From the IMG/VR virus record IMGVR_UViG_3300025162_000148, positions 1-28,544 of that record: DNA of 28,544 nt. The stretch is one strand, 5' to 3'. Below the pieces are notes generated by a model that did no database searches, had not been told where the DNA came from, and was given only the letters and a program-made list of their open reading frames with translations. Source of the DNA: a virus. The number at the start of each line of letters is the position of its first letter. Within the stretch, counting starts at the first letter, position 1. Below are positions 20,801 through 27,200 of this stretch, in pieces. A program made the translations under genes and the position numbers.

Positions 20801-22510
20801 GAGGTTGACATGGTAGAAAGAGCGAAAAAACTAAACGATGGATTTTTTAAATATTACGATAATTTAAATGATGATGATAAAATTGCCAGAAATAAGAATA
20901 TTAGTAAAAAAAGAAAAGAAAAACTAAATAGTTTGTCCGAAATAGAATATAATAAATTTGTTGATAATAGTACCACAAGGCTACAAACAGAAAAATCTAG
21001 AGATAAACTAAGGGAGGTTATGCAAACCCCAGAATATAAAGAAAAAATGCGCATTAACGGCAAAAGAATTAGAGATAATGTTGAAATTAATAATAAAATT
21101 AAAATATCTCAATCATACACATACGATAACAGTCTTTTGGATTTTATCATTGAGTTCGTTAACGATAATGATGATAGATTAGAATTGCTAGTTGAATATA
21201 TTAACACAGAAAATAATGAATTTAAAAACAAATTTATTGAACTCAATAAAAATAAACCATTTTTCAAATCTTTTAATAAATTTGGCAGGAAAAACATATT
21301 AAAATTAATTAGATTTTTTAACTATGCCGATTGGAAGGACTTCACGGAAAAAATTCCTTGTTATAATCATAAAATAGTTTCAATCGAATTTTTAGTTGAA
21401 AAACAAGATACTGGCACAATTACTATTGATGGAGACGAAAAATTTCATAACTATCACAACTTCGCATTAACCTGTGGAATATTCACAAAAAATAGCAATC
21501 TAGATGCCATTGCAGACATTGAATATCTTCGTGACAATCTTTTTATAGGGCTTGGAGTCCCAAAACCATTTCTTTCATTTCAAGATGCTGCTGGTGCTGG
21601 TAAGAATATGGCACAATATGATATACGTTTTGCAAAGAAAATAAATCGTATTCAACAAGCAATCATTCAGGAACTTAATAAAATGGCAATGGTTCATTTA
21701 TATTTATTAGGTTACACTGGTGAGGATTTGAATAGTTTTCAATTAACATTAACCAATCCATCAATACAGCAAGAATTATTGAAGTCTGAATTAATGCGCG
21801 ATAAAGCACAAACATATACTGAGTTAACTCGTAGTGAGGGTGGTATTGCAGCAATGTCACACACGAACGCAAAACGTTTAATATTTAACATGAGCGATAG
21901 AGCAATTGTTGAGGACTTGAAACAACAGAAAATGGAAATGGTTATTAAGCAAGAACTCGTTGACTCTCCAGTACAAATTAAAAAAACTGGTTTGTTTGCT
22001 GACATTGATAAGAGATTTGCCGAACCAGAGGGTGCAATTATTGGTGCTCCTTCGGGTGGAACTGAGGGGGGTTTGCCACCAGCGGGTGGAGGTGGATTAC
22101 CGTCAGCCCCAATGGGTGGTGAAATGGGCGGTTTACCGCCTGCAAATGGAGCGGCTGGATTACCACCAACTGGAAGTGATATGGGCAGTATGCCACCAGC
22201 AGGTGGTGAAATGGGAGGACTACCACCAGTAGCCGAGGGCAGATTAAGTGAAGAGAATTTTAATAAACATCTTGAGAGAACTGTTTTCGGTAATAGTATA
22301 GAACCTGAACATAAAAATGTTGATAAAAACAAAAAAATTATAAACGAAAATAACGAAAAAAATGATGAGTTAAATAACAATGCAAATAAAATGGTTGACG
22401 AAATTGATGTTTTATTGAAGAATTCTGCGGGTATCAACAGAAAACGAAAAGAGAATATTGCAGAAGACATTAATTTTGAGGACATTGAGAGCATTGACTT
22501 AACAGAATAG
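17894..22510 (+). CDS. Portal protein (gp20-like) with two in-frame inteins
   Basis: This is the portal vertex protein through which DNA enters and leaves the head. Extein sequence: LPAYIDYEGMEYYPIISSAL near residue 95, then FWTRN...CKYGDNFILLYGEP (split by intein 1). Next comes LPYGSSILNKVRRVFRQL, then GIDTLAGA...SNLDAIADIEYL (split by intein 2), then GLGVPKPFL. These follow the T4 gp20 order. Removing residues 160-591 and 768-1200 leaves 673 aa, larger than T4 gp20. The C-terminal extension has a Gly/Pro/Met repeat (about 1388-1446, GGLPPAGG-like units) and then a charged helical tail of about 90 residues. The repeat could be a flexible tether in the head. Start ATG 17894 is 23 nt after a late-type box. 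Late in the packaging order: terL, then portal. Confidence 0.9.
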   Translation: MAEQGKKGTIYQELNALLNLDGFGFQDQTQAANSIIPTKETKVIIKGNSPEEIQRKGLELQQKKELQSKFFRTTDRGFQKALQYEAARLPAYIDYEGMEYYPIISSALDLFMEEATSIGYDGKMLNIYSSKERIKSLLEEFFYDIVNVNVNLPFWTRNLPIKHDSIIPLLNGEEITIKELSERLKNNPNDEIWTYSVQDHTKKIVAGKVIWCDLTRENSEILKVTFDDGTYIETTPDHEYLLRNGTYVRADELKEGVSLMPFYTNLSIKNKDGIVGYEKVFNPNSNYFKFTHRFVSEECVTDSSKESNDNEKYCTHHIDFNKKNNNPSNLSRMTISEHFKYHNEHANIILQREDVKKNRMLGIDKYLRSEKRKNRLSNEMSGIYPKYFNEYNNSSLHEEHDVIRKNRMNELWSNQEYQNMVKNKMTLIIDDHCLDIIVNYIKNSQKYVDTNKLTQLLKADNNFMGRFTEINNHFNKNKDLYKSINTRTLNFLIKRKTNKNYCDFNLEINPNIINQTIFKRTYAISKTKQQKKELETIINHKVLSIERIAEKHDVYCMEVVGKNGEQDRHNFPVCSKNENGVHTRNGVFVSNCKYGDNFILLYGEPKKGISHVKQMVNYEIERFERIQNGKPSVKFKERMTGDEFNTFEIAHFRLLGDDKYLPYGSSILNKVRRVFRQLVMAEDAMLTYRIIRAGEKKVFKIDVGNIDEDDIEDYIYKVATKFKKTANVSPNDGQIDYRFNMLGNDEDYFLPMRNSNSQTGIDTLAGACLALNTNIDLLDGRSITLNDIINEFNEGKELWTYSINPENGLIVPSPITWAGITRKNTEVLKITLDNGESITCTPDHKFPTKFNGTKEAKDLNVGESMWAFNKKFEKIKSSTSNGKYDKEYEMIYDHSTNDWIYTHRMVNNYMKSNNVNNDFIFDERHVNDDKYVTHHVDFNRYNNNPNNLVSMSHIDHFKYHSYLGIKNMSEVDMVERAKKLNDGFFKYYDNLNDDDKIARNKNISKKRKEKLNSLSEIEYNKFVDNSTTRLQTEKSRDKLREVMQTPEYKEKMRINGKRIRDNVEINNKIKISQSYTYDNSLLDFIIEFVNDNDDRLELLVEYINTENNEFKNKFIELNKNKPFFKSFNKFGRKNILKLIRFFNYADWKDFTEKIPCYNHKIVSIEFLVEKQDTGTITIDGDEKFHNYHNFALTCGIFTKNSNLDAIADIEYLRDNLFIGLGVPKPFLSFQDAAGAGKNMAQYDIRFAKKINRIQQAIIQELNKMAMVHLYLLGYTGEDLNSFQLTLTNPSIQQELLKSELMRDKAQTYTELTRSEGGIAAMSHTNAKRLIFNMSDRAIVEDLKQQKMEMVIKQELVDSPVQIKKTGLFADIDKRFAEPEGAIIGAPSGGTEGGLPPAGGGGLPSAPMGGEMGGLPPANGAAGLPPTGSDMGSMPPAGGEMGGLPPVAEGRLSEENFNKHLERTVFGNSIEPEHKNVDKNKKIINENNEKNDELNNNANKMVDEIDVLLKNSAGINRKRKENIAEDINFEDIESIDLTE
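18371..19666 (+). mobile_element. HNH intein 1 in the portal, non-canonical N-terminus (432 aa)
   Basis: Comparing with intein 2, the intein begins at Pro160 (PIKHDSIIPLLNGEE) and ends VFVSN before Cys592, joining FWTRNL to CKYGDNF. The start could be one residue earlier (Leu159). There is no Cys, Ser or Thr at position 1, and the penultimate residue is Ser instead of His. Block B is TTPDHEYLL (His238). Block F reads HDVYCMEV, with Cys556 where Asp is usual. An HNH endonuclease sits inside (CTHHIDF at 314-320, then NNNPSNL, RMT, and H338/H342). Cys at that block F position is a hallmark of class 3 inteins. Confidence 0.8.
20195..21493 (+). mobile_element. HNH intein 2 in the portal (433 aa)
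   Basis: The intein runs from Cys768 (CLALNTNIDLLDGRS) to FTKN before Ser1201, joining DTLAGA to SNLDAIADIEYL. Block B is CTPDHKFPT and block F/G is YHNFALTCGIFTKN. Position 1 is Cys, as in class 1, but the penultimate residue is Lys instead of His. The HNH core is VTHHVDFNRYNNNPNNL (932-948), then VSMSHIDHFKYH. It parallels intein 1 over this core and in total length (432 vs 433 aa), so the two are likely paralogs or two arrivals of one family. Confidence 0.88.
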
Positions 22511-22562
22511 TTTAAGCATTTCATTAACATATAAAATATAATAAACATTTAACATTATTGCA

Positions 22563-22570
22563 GTATTTAT
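22563..22570 (+). promoter_or_regulatory. Candidate late-promoter box GTATTTAT
   Basis: GTATTTAT on the plus strand, 20 nt upstream of ATG 22591. The flanks (CA-GTATTTAT-AATAAAT) are identical to the box at 17863-17870. Confidence 0.55.
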
Positions 22571-22590
22571 AATAAATCAAATTAAGTCAT

Positions 22591-23367
22591 ATGAAAAATA
22601 TCAACATTGGAATTGTTAATTTCATGATTTCAAATAAATTGAAAGATTCTTATTTTAATAACAACTTGATTGAGGAGTCAAAGAAAATAACTTCCAATTT
22701 TATAGATGTTATTAAGAATTCACCAATATTGCAATTGGAATTCAGGGTATTTAACAATATTGAAAATAAACATATTGAGAACGATGTGACTGCAACTCGT
22801 TATATTGATCAAAACATCAAATTATTTGAGATATATACGATTCAAGAAATCAACGAAGAACGTAAAAAACTAAAACCATTTGTTTCTGAGATAGATGACT
22901 CAGGTAATAATAAAATATTGTTATACAATGCTATCGATAATTTAATTAAAGAATCACTTAAAGATTATTCCGATGTGGATGTTGATTGTATTCACGAATC
23001 TTTCACAACTGTTTTAAACCATATTAAAGAACCTAAAAAAATGTTGGTTGAGAATGTTGAGGTTCAAGAAATAAATGATAATATTATTGAAATTGCCGTA
23101 AATAAATTTAATAAAAAATATGAGTCATTAAATGAAGACGATAGAAATCTATTTCAAAAATTAATTACTTATAACGATAAAGAAAAGGAAGAACTTTTGG
23201 AATACTATAAAGATGAAAATCTATTAATTTTAGAAAAAGTAAATAAAGACAGTGTTAAAGATAATATCTTAAAAGCAATTCAAAAAATAAAGGAAACTAA
23301 ATATAATAAGTCTAGCGTGAATGATGATATAATAGGTTTATATGAGTTAAAAAAAGAGCTACTTTAA
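22591..23367 (+). CDS. Hypothetical helical protein downstream of the portal (258 aa)
   Basis: No family recognised. The sequence is Lys/Asn/Glu-rich and reads as nearly all helix: IGIVNFMISNKLKDSYFNN, LIKESLKDYSDVDVD, and a long charged C-terminal part ending KSSVNDDIIGLYELKKELL. Several [IL]-x-E tripeptides occur (for example LIE at 26-28), but the shared N-terminal module does not, so I do not count it among the capsid-signal proteins. In T4 the small prohead-core genes (67, 68) follow the portal gene. Position alone makes a core or scaffold role conceivable. It has its own promoter box, and its stop codon lies in the loop of the bidirectional terminator. Confidence 0.6.
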   Translation: MKNINIGIVNFMISNKLKDSYFNNNLIEESKKITSNFIDVIKNSPILQLEFRVFNNIENKHIENDVTATRYIDQNIKLFEIYTIQEINEERKKLKPFVSEIDDSGNNKILLYNAIDNLIKESLKDYSDVDVDCIHESFTTVLNHIKEPKKMLVENVEVQEINDNIIEIAVNKFNKKYESLNEDDRNLFQKLITYNDKEKEELLEYYKDENLLILEKVNKDSVKDNILKAIQKIKETKYNKSSVNDDIIGLYELKKELL

Positions 23368-23384
23368 GTAGCTCTTTTTTTAAC
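23346..23384. terminator. Bidirectional terminator, perfect 39-bp inverted repeat
   Basis: The 19 bases at 23346-23364 pair perfectly with 23366-23384 around one central T. The core is GAGCTACTT / AAGTAGCTC, flanked by A7 and T7, so both strands end in a T run. It serves the converging genes at 22591-23367 and 23380-24240. Both stop codons (23365-23367 and 23382-23380) fall inside it. Confidence 0.9.
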
Positions 23385-24240
23385 CATCCCCCCTATTTTT
23401 TGTTTCTTTAATATCAGCTTCGAAGTTGTTAAATGGTTTATCCATTCCCAAATCATATCCAAAATAATAACCCTTTAAATTTGAATTATTTTTATTTCCC
23501 AGCATATTAAATATTTTGTAAACATAATCAACACCCTCACTCTCATAGCCAACAATATCACCCTTTTCCCCTCTAAATAAACTAGCAGCAGTAATAGAGT
23601 CGGTATATGCAGGTCTAATGAACCCCGGTCCTCGATTATACCCAAACAACGCATTACTTGTTAATGAACTGTGCTTATTTGCAATACTTTTCATATATAC
23701 AAATTGTGCTTTAATCATAATTTCGGGATTGTCTATAATATTTTGGTGCATTGTTGCTCTATTTAACTTTCCCTCTGGGAATGCTACTTTGTAAGCATTA
23801 ATACTATTTAGATTGCCAGTAAGCCCCTTAGTAATAGCTGCCTTTTCTTCGGAAGTAAACGAAGAACTACCATTTAATATAATATCAAATACTGTAGTGC
23901 TTAAAAATTGACTAATGCCAGACGCTGTACTTGTTTGAGCATAATTCCATATAATATATGCCGATTCTTGATATGCTTGTGCTGCAAGAACATTTGCATC
24001 CATTTGGTAAGTTTGACCGAATTTATCATACCAACCAATCAGAGCTTCGGCTAATTCCCCATTTGTGGTGATTAATTTACCATTATATTTTGAATTTGAC
24101 ACCCACTCTTTGTCAGGTAAAGTTTTTGGTTCACAATAGGGTAATACATAACTATTCTTACCCCTAATTTTCGAAGTACTACTGTCACAAGCTTTTTTAA
24201 TAAAATTTTTACCATCAACAGTTAATTTTACATATCCCAT
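23380..24240 (-). CDS. Tail-associated lytic transglycosylase (286 aa)
   Basis: Start ATG 24240 (MGYVKLTVDGKNF) is chosen because it lies 1 nt after the stop of the upstream hub-like gene; the longer frame to 24393 only overlaps that gene. Motifs of the goose-lysozyme/SLT fold are in order: AAQAYQESAY with catalytic Glu92-Ser93, ASGISQFL (107-113), and FGYNRGPG (199-206). The enzyme would cleave peptidoglycan glycan strands to form anhydromuropeptides. There is no signal peptide or membrane helix, which fits a virion-borne enzyme better than a secreted lysin. An N-terminal part of about 60 residues (with KKACDSSTSK and LPYCEP) may dock it to the baseplate. It is coupled to the hub-like gene, as in the T4 gp27/gp5 pairing. 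Confidence 0.82.
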   Translation of the reverse strand: MGYVKLTVDGKNFIKKACDSSTSKIRGKNSYVLPYCEPKTLPDKEWVSNSKYNGKLITTNGELAEALIGWYDKFGQTYQMDANVLAAQAYQESAYIIWNYAQTSTASGISQFLSTTVFDIILNGSSSFTSEEKAAITKGLTGNLNSINAYKVAFPEGKLNRATMHQNIIDNPEIMIKAQFVYMKSIANKHSSLTSNALFGYNRGPGFIRPAYTDSITAASLFRGEKGDIVGYESEGVDYVYKIFNMLGNKNNSNLKGYYFGYDLGMDKPFNNFEADIKETKNRGDG

Positions 24241-24241
24241 A

Positions 24242-27200
24242 TTATTGAATTTTAAATGTATACATTGAATTATATTTAGCCTTATTAGCATTACTAACAG
24301 TGCCTTTGCCAGCAGTAACACCACCACTAAGTTGACCAGCAGATGCACCACCAATTGTTGAGGTGTCGTTTGAGTCCCCACCATCATACCCAATGATTGC
24401 AGAAGGACTTAATACTCTAGGTACGGGAAACTTAAGAATTTTTGTTCCAGAAAATGATGTCATCATTTTATTTGGCTCAATTGTATGTTCAACAGATAAT
24501 ATTAAATATGCCCCGTTAAACATTGGTATATTATCCAATTGAAAATATTGTGTTGGTTGAATCATAACGTTTCCAAAACCAGTTATTGTTGCCTTATATG
24601 CTCTATTTTCATATACATTATATAAGTTTTGCCCTTTTGGTATTGGCGCATTTAACTTATTATCACCAGCCAATTTCGAAAGAATTTTTAGTGATTCATT
24701 GGTTTCTGGAAACTCTTTACTATCTATCTTTATGTCAGTAAACATTGATTGATTTTGTTCACCAAATCTTACTCTAAATGCTCGAACTTGTCTATAAAAA
24801 TTGAATCCACTACCTTCAACCTGATTATCATCACTCGCTACAGGCATCTCTGGTTTTGTGTTGAAGTCTGAAACATCTGTAGTTCCAATATTTTCAATAC
24901 CATCTTCTTTAAACCCATTATTAATGTTGCTAGGATAACTTGATGTGCCACCAACGTACATGCATATATATGCTGGTGTTTGTTCAATATCACCATTTGG
25001 GTCTATTTTAAAGCAATCTTCCCACGATTTCAAGTCATCTGTTCTCATAAAATTTTGAATAGGAAAAAACACAAACCCATTTTCGGATATTATTCTAGAT
25101 AATACAGTGAAAATTGAGATTGTAGTATCTTCAGCCAATTCAATCAGTGATTCAGCATTTATTATTGTATCACCAATAGGATTCATTGCTCTATCAACAA
25201 ATGCAAATAAATCAATCAGATTTTTACCGTTTTTTGCAAATGGGTAGCCTTTACTAGATTTTGAATCTGGGTTACATAGCCACTTATCATTAATATTTTT
25301 AAACGAATAATACGTCTGATTTATAATATCCTCATCCCCAGTTAATTTTTTGTTTTCTTCTTCAGCTTCTTTAGTTTCTTTTTGTTTTGCACCTATTAAT
25401 TCAACAACCTTGGGAAAAAATATTTTAAAATATTTGTCATTTATGGTTTTAATATTTTCATTATTACCAGTTTTTTTGGCTGCCAAATCATTTATTGTTT
25501 TTAGTGACACATATGCTAAGGGTGTTGCGATATTTTTAAACGTATTTTGACTATAACAAAGAATATTTGTTTCACTAATCAATGGTTGTAGTACTGGCTG
25601 GAAAAATGTTCCACCCTTATCTTCTTTTGATGTTGGGTTTAATAATATTTTATATGAATCGATCTTAGTTTTTCCAGCTGTAACCATTATTTTAACCTCT
25701 TCGTATAATTTAATTAGTTGCGGATGGACATCATTTTTGTATATATTATCAAAAAACGAATCATATGCATTTTTAAACACTTCTTTATCTTTAATTGAGA
25801 GATAATTATTAACATCGTGAATATCGGCAAAAACAAATAAACCTGCACTATCTAAACCCTTTCCAGAGCCCATAAGATAAAAATCTTTTAACTGATTTAT
25901 AAAATCATCGCTTGCATCGACAAGTGCACCAATATATGCTGGGAGATATTTGGGAACACCAATTGCTGCTGGGTTTTGAAAAATAATTTCGTTTAAATTT
26001 TTTGGGACAATATTAAATGGACTTAATGTAAATCCAAAATTAGATAAAAATAATAGTGCGCCTAATTTTGATGTTGATGCATCAATAGGATAACCAGATA
26101 TTAACGAATCATTAAATAACGCATCATCATTATTATTTTTCGATAATTGGTCTGCCCACACATCACATACATTATTAAAAAAGTCCAAACTATTTGCAAA
26201 CGAATAAATATTTCCCCCAATTTTGGAAATGTCCGAATTACCATTATTAAGCAATAAATTAATTGATTCTTTTGTAGAATGATAACCACCGCTTTGAATA
26301 CCTATTTTATCGGGAGGACCTTGTGCTCTTCCAATTAATAATGTGGGCGCAATATATCTTGTATCAAGATTAACATTATTATATTTAACAACTTTGTCAT
26401 TAACCACTTTATTGTCATTAACACAATCATCTATAATATATAATACATTTTCGTTTGAAAATACGTATGATGCTTCGGGTAAACTGCTTTTAAATATTCT
26501 ACTAAACCAAGAACCCTTTACACCACTAGCAAACTTATTAATGGGTTTTGTACCACCATCTATTGGTATTTGTTTTTGAATATCAGCATTATAAATCATT
26601 GAGCCAGAATAATTTGGGTGGGTTTTTTCGACATATGCCCCATTAATTACAAATTTACTATCATTTGGGAAGCTATATGCATCAATAAATTCGGCAGTAT
26701 CCAAATAGGTGTAAAATTCATCAACTGATTTATTGGCAAATTTTGACATAAATTCTTTCACAACAGAAGCATAATTTGTTTGGGTTATTGACGTAGCTAG
26801 GTTAGTGGCTTCGGCATTTGCATATAATTCCACATACGCTTGACTTGCATCACTATTACCATAAAATTTCTCAGGAAGTGAACTTTGTGTAAGCACATAG
26901 AATCTATCTAAAATAATTTTAAGAATTTGTGTTATTCTCTTATCAGGATTAAGATTAATTGATTGTTGTCCACCGCCAGTACTAGTATCAATGCCAGCAT
27001 ATGGACTCGAAACATTACTACTTGATAACTTAGAATCTAACGGTGATATTGGAAACCATTTATTTGTACCGTCAGCATCTTGCTCAGATTTCATGTTAGC
27101 AAGTGCATTTACGTTTCTTTGGGTTGTGAAAGTTTCAATAAATTTATTAACCAAAATACTTTCGGGAAACGGTGTTGGTAATAATTGATTTAATCTGGTG

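Noticed and set aside
22038-22232. Gly/Pro repeat region as a CRISPR-like or structural DNA repeat
   Set aside because: Units are imperfect, of unequal length and in frame with the portal gene; it is protein-level low complexity.
24241-24393. Longer start (24393) for the transglycosylase gene
   Set aside because: The extra 51 residues are an out-of-frame reading of the end of the hub-like gene; ATG 24240 right after that gene's stop fits better.
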